DNA from: Pseudanabaena sp. UWO311 | GTDB taxonomy: Bacteria; Cyanobacteriota; Cyanobacteriia; Pseudanabaenales; Pseudanabaenaceae | Length of the DNA: 64,000 nt | Direction of reading: 5' to 3' | Assembly (NCBI RefSeq): GCF_006937785.1 | Contig: NZ_SJEE01000019.1 | Location: 1-64,000 of the forward strand | In this document: piece by piece, positions 26,895 through 35,566 of the stretch | Layout: the number at the start of each line of letters is the position of its first letter | How positions within the stretch are numbered: the first letter of the stretch is position 1 | Position numbers and translations under genes: made by a program | The notes under the pieces: model-generated | What the model saw: only the letters and a program-made list of their open reading frames with translations | The model's database searches: none | What the model was told of the DNA's origin: nothing

Positions 26895-28455
26895 CCGTTA
26901 TAATCTGGTTATGTCAGCACCAATCTCAACTAAAGTCTTTACCCTTGCTTTAGTCACCAACTTATTGGGGATGAGTATTTATTATGACCCTACCTTTGCT
27001 CAAGTTGGTGAATATTGTCAATTTGAACGTGAGGCGATCGCTACCAAAGAAAATTTACGTAATGCTGTTTTTCAAGACACAAGTAAAAGTAGAAATCTAG
27101 AGGCTACTAAAGAATATCAAGCGATTATCAAAGAGCATAGCCAATCGCTAAACACTTGTCGGCAGAAATCTTGGCTCAAAACCCAAGGAATTTGGCTGCG
27201 CCTATATCCCTGTGATCTACTGTCAGGCAAGCTTGATGAAGTGATGGATCGGATCGTGAATAAGGGATATAACCAAGTCTTTATAGAGGTTCTCTCTGAC
27301 GGCAAGATTCTGTTGCCACTATCAGAGAATGCGACTGCTTGGAATTCTCTAGTTCTATCGGAGAAGTATAAAAATGCAGATTTATTGAAACTGGCGATCG
27401 CTAAGGGGCAAGAACGCGGTATTAAGGTTCATGCATGGATATTTACTTTGAATGTGGGTACTGGCTATGGAAGAGGCATAGATCGTAATGGATTGTCGAA
27501 ATCAACAGTGGCTCGTCAAAATGCGATCGCTCGCAATGCCAATGGTGACAGTACAATTTCTATAGTTGAGAACTTGGGAAAAAATAGTGCGGGAGAAGTT
27601 CCAACTAAGGATCAGCTATTTGTCGATCCCTACAACTATCAAGCTCAAAGTGATTTGTATTTGGCAGTGAATGAGGTTGTTAAGCGCAAACCTGACGGTG
27701 TGGCATTTGATTATGTGCGTTACAAGCGCGGCGCGGGTGCTGCTTCCGTGGTAAGCAATGTCCGCTACCTGTGGATTTATGGAGCTTCATCATTACAGGC
27801 TTTTCGCGATCGCGCTGAGAATTTCCAAGGTCGAGAAATTATCAATCGCTTTCTCAAACAGGGCTACGTCACCCCAAATGATCTTAAATTCGTTAAAAAA
27901 CTCTATCCCCAAGAAACAGAACCTCTCTGGCAAGGTCGCCAACCATCCGATCAATCTGGTCAAAAAGAGCCTGCGATCGCATACTGGCAGAAAGAACTAT
28001 GGCAACTGGCTGTTGGTCATGCTTTTATTGGTGTGACCTATTATTTAGATACTGTTTCCAAGCCTGTTTTTCAGCAAAAAATTCCTGCTAGTATTGCCTT
28101 CTTTTCCGATGGCAATCAACCCGTAGGCGAAGGATTTGATTCGCGAATGCAGCCTTGGCATTTGTTCACTAGTTCCTATGAGTGGCAACCGATGGCATAT
28201 GCTGTCTGCGGTAGGTCAGACTGTATTGTGAATCAAGTACTCAGGGCTGCGAACTATGCGCCAAGTGGAACTAAAATTGCACCAATTTTAGTCGGTCAAT
28301 GGAATGAACCCTTTACAAATCGTCCATCCTTGGAAGTGCAAATGCAAGCAATTCGATCAGCCGTACCTGCGATTACTTCTATTAGCCATTTTGCCTTTGG
28401 TTGGCAAACACAAGAAATTGAATTTTCGCGATCGCGCCAAATATGTAAGCTATAG
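26881..28455 (+). CDS. glycoside hydrolase-like protein (GHL/family 10-like), secreted
   Basis: The 524-aa protein has an N-terminal signal-like segment (STKVFTLALVTNLLGMSIYY; ATG 26911 is an alternative start giving a more usual signal peptide). It continues with a TIM-barrel type domain typical of the family 10 glycosylhydrolase-like/DUF187 group: TQGIWLRLYPCDLL, ERGIKVHAWIFTLN, KPDGVAFDYVRYKR. Acidic residues in DYVRY could be catalytic. The substrate is unknown, perhaps a glycan of the wall or sheath. Coupling with the M23 gene supports an envelope function. Confidence 0.78.
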   Translation: MAIANRYNLVMSAPISTKVFTLALVTNLLGMSIYYDPTFAQVGEYCQFEREAIATKENLRNAVFQDTSKSRNLEATKEYQAIIKEHSQSLNTCRQKSWLKTQGIWLRLYPCDLLSGKLDEVMDRIVNKGYNQVFIEVLSDGKILLPLSENATAWNSLVLSEKYKNADLLKLAIAKGQERGIKVHAWIFTLNVGTGYGRGIDRNGLSKSTVARQNAIARNANGDSTISIVENLGKNSAGEVPTKDQLFVDPYNYQAQSDLYLAVNEVVKRKPDGVAFDYVRYKRGAGAASVVSNVRYLWIYGASSLQAFRDRAENFQGREIINRFLKQGYVTPNDLKFVKKLYPQETEPLWQGRQPSDQSGQKEPAIAYWQKELWQLAVGHAFIGVTYYLDTVSKPVFQQKIPASIAFFSDGNQPVGEGFDSRMQPWHLFTSSYEWQPMAYAVCGRSDCIVNQVLRAANYAPSGTKIAPILVGQWNEPFTNRPSLEVQMQAIRSAVPAITSISHFAFGWQTQEIEFSRSRQICKL

Positions 28456-28749
28456 GATTTACGCAAACAACCCAAGAACTGAAGTTCTTGGCTAAAAGCT
28501 CAAGTCCACTTCAGTGGACTACAGAATACTGTTAGGACTTATGCAAATCAACCAAGAACTAAAGTTCTTGGCTCAAAGCTCAAGTCAGTTAAAACTGACT
28601 AAAGAAAACCTCAAGCTAACCTGTTTCAACTGGTTTAAGCTTTTAGCCCGCAATTTATTGCAGGGCAGATGCGTAAGTCCTAACTGTTAATCAACCCGTT
28701 CCAATTGTTTTGAGCTTTGAGCATCGCACTTGAGTTTAGGACTTACGCA
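28454..28749. repeat. cluster of MITE-like repeats with GGACTTACGCA ends
   Basis: The gap between the GH-like and helicase genes is filled by repeat DNA. A 154-bp unit (28531-28684) has 15-bp terminal inverted repeats (GTTAGGACTTATGCA against TGCGTAAGTCCTAAC, one mismatch). A partial direct copy of its left half lies at 28454-28505, and another end (TAGGACTTACGCAG) at 28736-28749. Inside are small hairpins such as AAGAACT..AGTTCTT. There is no coding content, so these look like non-autonomous elements. Confidence 0.75.
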
Positions 28750-28848
28750 GTAGTCCCAAACTACAAAGAAATTTCCGTTCAAACGCACAGCGCTGTAAGA
28801 TCAACTCAAAACCTTAGACGACTAGGTAAAACAACAAAACAACAAAAT

Positions 28849-30333
28849 ATGCCCCGCATTCCTCAACTAACTTATGATCGCGGAACCTTAATTCTTCATC
28901 CACCACCCAAGGGTAAAGCATGGATTGAATTTGCCACATGGGATGATCGCATTGAGAAATTTCGGATTCCTGCTAATTGCTATCGCGAGTTGATTTTGAC
29001 TTTGAGATCAGAAGGAATTGCGATCGAAGATAAGTCACGGGGATATCAAGAAGTTAAGTTGATTTCTCATACCAAAATGGAGCCTTATCCGCACCAGAGC
29101 GAAGCTCTTGTAGCATGGCAGCGAGTCGGGAAATGTGGTGTGGTTGTTTTACCGACTGCCGCAGGTAAAACTTATCTAGCACAGCTAGCGATGCAAGTTA
29201 CAAATCGCAGCACCTTAGTTGTCGTGCCCACCCTTGATTTGATGCATCAGTGGTATGCCCATTTATTAGCAGCTTTCCCTGATGTGGAAATTGGTTTATT
29301 GGGAGGAGGTTCTCGCGATCACACCTCGATTTTAGTAGCAACTTATGATAGTGCAGCCATTCAAGCAGAATCTCTAGGTAATCTCTATGGCTTGATCGTG
29401 TTCGATGAATGCCATCATTTACCCACGGATTTTTTTCGTGTGATTGCGGAATATGCGATCGCGCCCTATCGACTGGGCTTAACCGCTACGCCTGAACGTA
29501 GTGATGGTAAACACTCAGATTTAGAATTTCTAATTGGCGAAGAAGTTTATCGCAAATCCTCCGAAGATTTGGCAGGACAAGCCTTAGCAGAACATAAAAT
29601 TGTCCAGATTAAAGTTTCTCTTTCAACGCAAGAACGCGATCGCTATGATTCTCTAATTCAAAGTCGTAATATGTTTCTCAAGGAATCAAAAATTTCCCTT
29701 GGCAGTCTCGAAGGATGGCAAAGATTTGTGCAGGCGAGTGCGCGATCACAAGCAGGTAGAAGAGCAATGCTTGCCCATCGAGAATCAAAGGATATATCTT
29801 TAGGAACAGAAGCGAAATTACGGGTTTTGTCAGATTTATTGGCTCAACACTTCGGTGAGAGGATTCTAATTTTCACGAACGACAATGCCACGGTTTATCG
29901 TATTTCGCAAGATTTATTAATTCCAGCACTCACGCATCAAACTCCTGTGAAGGAACGCCACGAAATCTTAACGTTCTTTCGTGAAGGCAAATATAAAACC
30001 CTAGCTGCTTCCCATGTTTTAAATGAAGGTGTCGATGTACCTGATGCAAGAATTGCCATCCTGCTATCAGGTACAGGCTCAGCCCGTGAATATATTCAGC
30101 GCTTAGGGCGAGTGTTGCGGCGGGGGACTGAGGCAAATAAGCAAGCAATTCTCTATGAAGTGGTAACTGAAGATACTAGCGAAATACGAACTTCAGAGCG
30201 ACGCAGAGGCATCGAGCGATCTCGTTCAGAGCTTCCTCAGGACAATGTCGTGCAAATAGGAATTAAGTACAACAAAGATCTCCATAAGAAACAGGCGATC
30301 GCCGCCGAAAATCCAAATGATTACGATATCTAA
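28849..30333 (+). CDS. XPB-like DEAD/DEAH-box helicase
   Basis: The track ORF opens at 28717 inside repeat DNA; the real start is ATG 28849 (MPRIPQLTYDRGTLILHPPP), giving 494 aa. It is an SF2 helicase of the XPB/ERCC3 type: Walker A PTAAGKTY, motif II VFDECHH, motif III GLTATPERSDG, and motifs V-VI NEGVDVPDARIAILL and QRLGRVLRRG. The N-terminal damage-recognition-like domain fits prokaryotic XPB. A role in nucleotide excision or other DNA repair is inferred from the family. A long hairpin follows the stop. Confidence 0.9.
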   Translation: MPRIPQLTYDRGTLILHPPPKGKAWIEFATWDDRIEKFRIPANCYRELILTLRSEGIAIEDKSRGYQEVKLISHTKMEPYPHQSEALVAWQRVGKCGVVVLPTAAGKTYLAQLAMQVTNRSTLVVVPTLDLMHQWYAHLLAAFPDVEIGLLGGGSRDHTSILVATYDSAAIQAESLGNLYGLIVFDECHHLPTDFFRVIAEYAIAPYRLGLTATPERSDGKHSDLEFLIGEEVYRKSSEDLAGQALAEHKIVQIKVSLSTQERDRYDSLIQSRNMFLKESKISLGSLEGWQRFVQASARSQAGRRAMLAHRESKDISLGTEAKLRVLSDLLAQHFGERILIFTNDNATVYRISQDLLIPALTHQTPVKERHEILTFFREGKYKTLAASHVLNEGVDVPDARIAILLSGTGSAREYIQRLGRVLRRGTEANKQAILYEVVTEDTSEIRTSERRRGIERSRSELPQDNVVQIGIKYNKDLHKKQAIAAENPNDYDI

Positions 30334-30340
30334 ACCCAAA

Positions 30341-30411
30341 AAATAAAAACCAATATTTTTGTTGAGAGTGTTGCTTTGCAACACTCTCAACAAAAATATT
30401 GGTTTTTATTT
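30341..30411. terminator. 34-bp perfect-stem terminator
   Basis: Arms 30341-30374 and 30378-30411 are exact complements around TTT (apex GC-TTT-GC). It is the longest perfect stem in the window and lies eight bases after the helicase stop. Confidence 0.88.
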
Positions 30412-30513
30412 CAGCGCAAAGCGCTGTAACAAAAAAATGTATACATTTTTTGACGTAAGAAACCAGAAAAAATCGTTTAAAATAAGTTAGACCGCAATCA
30501 TTTGGTAGCCATT

Positions 30514-31710
30514 ATGGAACTTGCAGCATATATATATGATGCATGGGCATATGAACAAGCCAATCAAGGAGCGACAGATCGCAATCTGCCTACTTGTGAT
30601 GTGCTTGATGCTGATGAGCATCAGTTAAATAAGCTTGACTGGAATTTTGCTGCAATGAAACAGCAAGCCTATTTACTATCAGCGATCGCCTTTACTAGTC
30701 TCAGTGGGTTGAGCTGGAATTTAGCTCCTGCGGTCGCTGCTCATATGTTAGAGCCTTCGGTCAATGTTGCGCCTTGGTGCAATCAGTTATATCTCTGCAA
30801 TACCAGCTATATGTTAGAGGTGCAAACTTTACTAGCTCAACGTGGATTTGCGGTCGGAGAAATTGATGGGGTTTATGGCAGATATACCAAGCAAGCTGTA
30901 ATTGATTTTCAGAAAACTCAAGCTAATCTGGTTGCCGATGGGATTCCTGGGGAAAAAACCTTAGCATTGTTGCGAAATTCATCAGGGGGGCAGCCCTTAG
31001 CATCTCAGCGCCCAAATCAAACTACAGGAAAACCAACAGGGGCAATTACGAGCGATCGCCCAAATCCATCATCAAGCCAGTCACCAAACCAGACAATTGT
31101 GATTGTGCGATCAAATAATGCTCAAGTCAGCAGCTCTCAGCAGCCAGTGATAAGCGAGATCGGGAATTTACAAATGCTTCTGAAACAAAGGGGATTTTAT
31201 CAAGGCGAAATTGATGGACAGCTAGGGCAAACCACGACTAACGCCATATTGAAAGCACAACAAGCCTATGCTCTATCTCAAGATGGCTTCGTTGGACCAT
31301 TGACAATGAGATCGTTGTTGGCTGGTGGCAACAATCTGTCCTTCACTCAGCCTGCTTTGCCCCGACTGCCGACAACACAAGATGTTTTGGCAATCCAAAC
31401 ATTACTGAAGGAACGAGGCTTTTATGATGCAGATCTTAGTGGTTTATACAACATTCAGACTAAGGCAAGTATTTTGAAAGCTCAACTTGCTTACGGACAG
31501 ACTGCCACAGGTGATTTGACATCAGATTTGCTGACAGCCCTTAAATCGCAAAATCCTGCTCAGAATATTGCTCAAATCCCTTCCAGTAGCCCAAATCAAA
31601 CTATTCAGCCAATTCCTAGCAGTCCTAGCGGTACTCCGTTAGGTAATGGAACCCAAGTGCCAACCTCTAGTCAAAATGCACCAGCAGCCAAAAATGCTAA
31701 TTCTTCCTAA
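30514..31710 (+). CDS. peptidoglycan-binding domain repeat protein (three PG_binding_1)
   Basis: The 398-aa exported protein starts at ATG 30514, matching its paralogue downstream (both begin MEL-x-AYI). An unusually long polar lead of about 50 residues precedes the hydrophobic signal segment (AYLLSAIAFTSLSGLSWNL). Three PG_binding_1 domains follow near residues 105-150, 220-270 and 290-340, each with the GxxxGxIDGxxGxxT pattern, separated by Ser/Gln/Pro-rich linkers. There is no catalytic domain. It probably binds cell-wall peptidoglycan in the periplasm. It lies 83 bp upstream of the paralogue and may share its transcript. Confidence 0.85.
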   Translation: MELAAYIYDAWAYEQANQGATDRNLPTCDVLDADEHQLNKLDWNFAAMKQQAYLLSAIAFTSLSGLSWNLAPAVAAHMLEPSVNVAPWCNQLYLCNTSYMLEVQTLLAQRGFAVGEIDGVYGRYTKQAVIDFQKTQANLVADGIPGEKTLALLRNSSGGQPLASQRPNQTTGKPTGAITSDRPNPSSSQSPNQTIVIVRSNNAQVSSSQQPVISEIGNLQMLLKQRGFYQGEIDGQLGQTTTNAILKAQQAYALSQDGFVGPLTMRSLLAGGNNLSFTQPALPRLPTTQDVLAIQTLLKERGFYDADLSGLYNIQTKASILKAQLAYGQTATGDLTSDLLTALKSQNPAQNIAQIPSSSPNQTIQPIPSSPSGTPLGNGTQVPTSSQNAPAAKNANSS

Positions 31711-31793
31711 ATAAAAGCTGAACAAATCTCGTCAATTCCACCGAATTTTTCTCAATCGCAAATCTTAATTTTCAATCTCAACAAGGTCTAATT

Positions 31794-33578
31794 ATGGAAC
31801 TCTTAGCATATATCCAAGAAGAATTTATCCATGCTGACGATGCGATCGCTAGTGAAATACCTGAAACCTTCCAAACATGGTTCAAGAAATTCACTACTAA
31901 TTCCGCCAAACTCAGCTTAAACATACTCTTAACAGGTACAACCCTGCTGATTGGGTTAGGATCGACTTTAAATACTTTAGCCGCCGAAGCCCCATCATCG
32001 GATGTGAAGTATGTGCAATCGCTACTAGCAAAAAACGGCTTTGATCCCGGGGCGATCGATGGTGTCGCTGGAGCATCAACTAAAAATGCTATTCTTCGCG
32101 CTCAAAAAGCCTTTGGACTCACTCCCGACGGAATTGTTGGTAGTCGCACGATCGCTGCTCTCGAAGATGGCAAATCCGTAGATGAAAGTGCTACAAAAGT
32201 CGATGTCGTTGATACCAAAGTTAATGTCAGCGAAACTACGAGTAGTGCTTCATCAACTGTGATGAATCTCCAGAAACTACTTGCAGATCGTGGCTTTTAC
32301 AACGGTGCTGTTGATGGCATCATGGGATCGCAGACTCGCTCAGCAATCATCGCGGCTCAAAAAGCTTATAACCTCACTACCGATGGTGTTGCAGGGCCAC
32401 AGACTTTGGCAGCTCTAGAGTCGGATGGAGCTAAAGCATCCACAGCAACTAGCAGCTCTACAACTAGCACCAAAAGTGAACAGGTTTCCAGCCTACAAGA
32501 GTTGCTAAGCAAGCGCGGTTTTTACAATGGTGCGGTGGATGGCATCATGGGATCACAGACTCGTAATGCGATCATCGCGGCTCAAAAAAACTATGGCTTA
32601 GTCACTGATGGTATTGCAGGTAGTCAAACCCTTGCGGCTCTGGAATCGGGAGCTAGTCCCGTCACTATTGCCGCCAAAAATCCTACAACTACATCTGCAA
32701 CCGTCGCGGCAAAGACCAGTGACAAGGATGTTGCTGCATTGCAACAGTTACTAGCCAAACGCGGTTTTTACAATGGTGCGATTGATGGAGTCAAGGGAGC
32801 TCAGACTAATGCCGCGATCGCTGCTGCTCAGAAAAACTACGGCTTAACAGTCGATGGCATTGCAGGCGCTCAAACCATAGCTGCGTTGCAAACCGATGCA
32901 AAACCATCGGCAGCATCCCCTAAGCCAACCACAAGTAATCAAGCTGCGAATACTGTGATTCCAGCTATTGACGGTGGAGTAGCCAACTTACAAAATTTGC
33001 TAACTGATCGCGGATTTTATAATGGGCCGATTACAGGATTTTTAGGTACACGTACTAGGGAAGCAATCATTGCTGCACAAAAAGCCTATGGTTTAACTGC
33101 GGATGGTGTGGCGGGAGCAAGAACGATTGCCGCGCTAGAAGCAGGTGCTCCAAAACAACCAATTGCTGCCGCTAATACCACGCCAGCGCCAGCTAATGTT
33201 ACACCAGCTATTCGGGTTGAACCAAAATCACAGGTAACACCTGCACCGCAACCGCAAGCCGCAGTCACACCTCAACCAACGCTCCAATCAACTCCTACTC
33301 CTAAACCGACAACTCCAGCAGTCCAGCCCACAACCGCACCAGTAGCACAGCCCACGACTCCAGCCGCAACTGCCAACACACAAGTCTCAGAATTGCAGAG
33401 ATTACTGGCTCAGAGAGGTTTCTACACTGGTAAAGTCGATGGTGTATTGAGTGGTGAAACTCGAAATGCGATCATCAGAGCACAAAACTTTTACACGATT
33501 AGCCCTGCCGATGGCTCACCAAGCAATAAACTGATTGATAGTCTTAGCAAAGATACATTTATTTCTGAAGGCAATTAA
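31794..33578 (+). CDS. peptidoglycan-binding domain repeat protein (six PG_binding_1)
   Basis: The 594-aa paralogue of the preceding protein has the same MELLAYI start, a long lead and a hydrophobic segment (LNILLTGTTLLIGLGSTLN) ending at an ALA-like site near residue 65. Six PG_binding_1 repeats follow, most with the core RGFYNGAVDGIMGSQT or a close variant. Repeats two and three are nearly identical, which indicates recent internal duplication. A long Pro/Thr/Gln linker (about 450-530) spans towards the last repeat, a likely wall-spanning spacer. It has no enzyme domain. It ends five bases before the next gene, so they are an operon. Confidence 0.87.
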   Translation: MELLAYIQEEFIHADDAIASEIPETFQTWFKKFTTNSAKLSLNILLTGTTLLIGLGSTLNTLAAEAPSSDVKYVQSLLAKNGFDPGAIDGVAGASTKNAILRAQKAFGLTPDGIVGSRTIAALEDGKSVDESATKVDVVDTKVNVSETTSSASSTVMNLQKLLADRGFYNGAVDGIMGSQTRSAIIAAQKAYNLTTDGVAGPQTLAALESDGAKASTATSSSTTSTKSEQVSSLQELLSKRGFYNGAVDGIMGSQTRNAIIAAQKNYGLVTDGIAGSQTLAALESGASPVTIAAKNPTTTSATVAAKTSDKDVAALQQLLAKRGFYNGAIDGVKGAQTNAAIAAAQKNYGLTVDGIAGAQTIAALQTDAKPSAASPKPTTSNQAANTVIPAIDGGVANLQNLLTDRGFYNGPITGFLGTRTREAIIAAQKAYGLTADGVAGARTIAALEAGAPKQPIAAANTTPAPANVTPAIRVEPKSQVTPAPQPQAAVTPQPTLQSTPTPKPTTPAVQPTTAPVAQPTTPAATANTQVSELQRLLAQRGFYTGKVDGVLSGETRNAIIRAQNFYTISPADGSPSNKLIDSLSKDTFISEGN

Positions 33579-33583
33579 GTCAG

Positions 33584-34375
33584 ATGCGGTTCCGAAACCT
33601 TGCCATTAATTTGGGGGCGATCGCGATTTTGGGAGCGATCACCCTCAGTTTACAGTTGCCCAAGCTCAATCAAAGATTAAGTGGGCAAACTCAAGAAGAA
33701 ACTCGTAAAGCAGTTAGAGACGAAGAGGCTCGTCTTAAGCTAATTCGGCAATTACCGCCACGCGGATTTGGCTTTAACAATATGATTGCCAACTTTGCTT
33801 TTTTACAATTTTTGCAATATTTTGGTGATGATATTGCCAGAAATGACTTTCAAACTGGATATAGCCTCAGTCCGCTTTATTTTGACAACATTATTGAGCG
33901 TGATCCCAGATTTACTCGTAGTTACATATATATGTCTGCTAGTGTTTCCCTGTTTGCAGGAGTTCCTAGTAAAGCAATTGAAATCTATAATAAGGGTCTA
34001 AATTTTTTAAATCCTGATCAACAACCACTTGCATATACGGTTTGGAGATATAAAGCAACCGATCAACTATTGTTTTTAGGGGATGCTAAAGGTGCTAGGG
34101 AGTCCTATTTGAGATCTGCTGAATGGGCTGATAAAGCGAGTTTGTCAGGAAAAACACTTGTTGAAGACCCGAAAGTATCTGCCGAATTATCTCGCCAATC
34201 GGCACAATGGCTCGAAGAAGCTCGGGATCTGACTAAGGCTCAAGTTGGCGCTTGGTCACTAGTTTTGCAAAATGCTACAGACAAAAAAACTGTCCAAATT
34301 GTTGCTCAAGAGCTAGATAAGCTGGGCATGAAAATTGAGATTAAAAATGGTCAACAAGTTGTGGTTGCTAAATAA
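33584..34375 (+). CDS. conserved cyanobacterial membrane-anchored protein, TPR-like
   Basis: The 263-aa protein has one N-terminal membrane segment (LAINLGAIAILGAITLSLQL) and a helical soluble domain with TPR-like spacing (SKAIEIYNKGL, GARESYLRSAEWADKA). The motif GFGFNNMIANFAFLQFLQYFGDD is typical of a conserved cyanobacterial hypothetical family. No catalytic motif is seen. It follows the PG-binding gene by five bases, which suggests a periplasmic or membrane scaffold function linked to the wall proteins. Its stop lies inside the terminator hairpin. Confidence 0.75.
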   Translation: MRFRNLAINLGAIAILGAITLSLQLPKLNQRLSGQTQEETRKAVRDEEARLKLIRQLPPRGFGFNNMIANFAFLQFLQYFGDDIARNDFQTGYSLSPLYFDNIIERDPRFTRSYIYMSASVSLFAGVPSKAIEIYNKGLNFLNPDQQPLAYTVWRYKATDQLLFLGDAKGARESYLRSAEWADKASLSGKTLVEDPKVSAELSRQSAQWLEEARDLTKAQVGAWSLVLQNATDKKTVQIVAQELDKLGMKIEIKNGQQVVVAK

Positions 34376-34406
34376 AAAAGGGCGCAACGCGCCCTTTTTT
34401 ATTTAG
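34368..34406. terminator. bidirectional terminator overlapping two convergent stop codons
   Basis: An 18-bp perfect stem with AAC triloop (apex GC-AAC-GC), A- and T-rich outer parts. It contains the TAA of the upstream gene and the last codon and stop of the DUF2996 gene. Confidence 0.9.
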
Positions 34407-34813
34407 TTTGCTGTTAGCCACTTCTGGGCATTTAACCGTTGAATTACACCGAATACGAGTAAGTCGAGAGGTGCTTTGCGCTCATCGATCAAAAATGGCT
34501 CAATCGTACTAGGCGATCGCCCAGCATCAGCACAGGAAAAAGCCTTCTGAGCATTGAGATCAGATTTAGAAAAATAAACTGTAAACTGGCGTGAACCTTG
34601 CGCCCAGATCCCACGCACTTGCGAGTTGCCAAACTCTAATTGCAAATCATCAACGCCTTGCTTGCCAAAGGCTTTGGTTAGGGCGGGTAGATAATGCTTG
34701 TTAATAAATTCGTCAAAGGGTAACTCTTCGATCGCAGGTGGCTTTTCGGCTTTGGGCTTTGCGGCAGGTTTAGCCTTTGGCTCTTCAGAAGTTGGTGCAG
34801 TGGTTTCAGACAT
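34403..34813 (-). CDS. DUF2996 family protein
   Basis: The start is set at the internal Met (MSETTAPTSEEPKAKP) because the preceding 14 track residues look non-coding. The 136-aa protein has a Lys/Pro/Ala-rich disordered lead and then a compact domain (PFDEFINKHYLPALTKAFG, DLQLEF, WAQGSRQFTVYFSK) characteristic of cyanobacterial/plant DUF2996. The function is not established. It is downstream of ndhM on the same strand with a 63-bp gap, so co-transcription is possible. Confidence 0.85.
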   Translation of the reverse strand: MSETTAPTSEEPKAKPAAKPKAEKPPAIEELPFDEFINKHYLPALTKAFGKQGVDDLQLEFGNSQVRGIWAQGSRQFTVYFSKSDLNAQKAFSCADAGRSPSTIEPFLIDERKAPLDLLVFGVIQRLNAQKWLTAN

Positions 34814-34876
34814 AATTTTTAAAATATTGCTAAATTTTATAACAAGAATACACAACGCGCAGCGTTGTCTATGTCT

Positions 34877-35227
34877 CTATTTGGCTTCGGTATTAACAAT
34901 CTGGGGTAGTCCCATACTGTAGTTAAGCGATCGATGATTGAGGTTGTAGGTAACTTCGCCTTGCTGCAATAGCGATCGCACAAAATGCTCTAAATCTGAA
35001 CCAATGCGACGCAAGTTGTAATCTGTCAAATCAGCTCCTTTGTAGTCTGCTACCAGCTCATCGAACTTGCGATAAACCTTTTGCAAAGCACCATCTGTCC
35101 AGTTCAGTTCATTGTCAGGATCAACATCTATAGTCAAAGTATTTTCACTGTCGATCAGCTCATCATTCTGCTCCTCAACAATGGCAGCATAGATCTGAAT
35201 ATGACGGGTTGTAGATTTGAGCGGCAT
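34877..35227 (-). CDS. ndhM: NAD(P)H-quinone oxidoreductase subunit M
   Basis: The 116-aa NdhM is an oxygenic-photosynthesis-specific subunit of the thylakoid NDH-1 complex, which carries cyclic electron flow and respiration. Family blocks are clear: LKSTTRHIQIYAAIVE, LTIDVDPDNELNW, LQKVYRKFDELV, DLTDYNLRRIGSDLEHFVRSLLQQGE and LNYSMGLPQ. The length is normal. It is soluble and expected on the cytosolic side near the ferredoxin-binding arm. Confidence 0.95.
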   Translation of the reverse strand: MPLKSTTRHIQIYAAIVEEQNDELIDSENTLTIDVDPDNELNWTDGALQKVYRKFDELVADYKGADLTDYNLRRIGSDLEHFVRSLLQQGEVTYNLNHRSLNYSMGLPQIVNTEAK

Positions 35228-35334
35228 AAAGATATGTGACTTGGGTAAGTATCGAAGAACTAACTTTAGATTATTGCAAATTTTTAGAGATTCCTAACCA
35301 AACAATTTCTCTATGTGTATACATCAATTCTATC

Positions 35335-35463
35335 AAAACCTAAAGAGTGTAAGGTAGCGCTTCGCGCTGCCTCACACTCTTTAGGTTTTAAGTAACTCAG
35401 CAAAATTCAAAAAACAAACCCAAAATCTGTACCGCCCGCTAGACATGCAGTACAGATTTTGGG
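35335..35463. repeat. two long hairpins upstream of ndhM
   Basis: The 338-bp gap between ndhM and the sigma factor gene holds a 26-bp stem at 35335-35389 (one mismatch, TTC loop, apex GC-TTC-GC) and a 14-bp stem at 35419-35432/35450-35463 with a larger loop. No gene is seen. Confidence 0.8.
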
Positions 35464-35528
35464 TGCGGCAGCTATACCCCCAGCAATTTTAATAGTGAAA
35501 TCGATTTTTTATGTGAGGAGTTGCATAT

Positions 35529-35566
35529 AAACAAATAGGAGGTGCAAAAGCACCTCCTATTTGTTT
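35529..35566. terminator. terminator of the sigma factor gene
   Basis: A 17-bp perfect stem with AAAA loop that touches the minus-strand stop codon of the sigma factor gene. Confidence 0.85.

Noticed and set aside
28717-28848. N-terminal extension of the helicase ORF
   Set aside because: It is translated repeat DNA; the conserved protein begins at MPRIPQLTYDRG.
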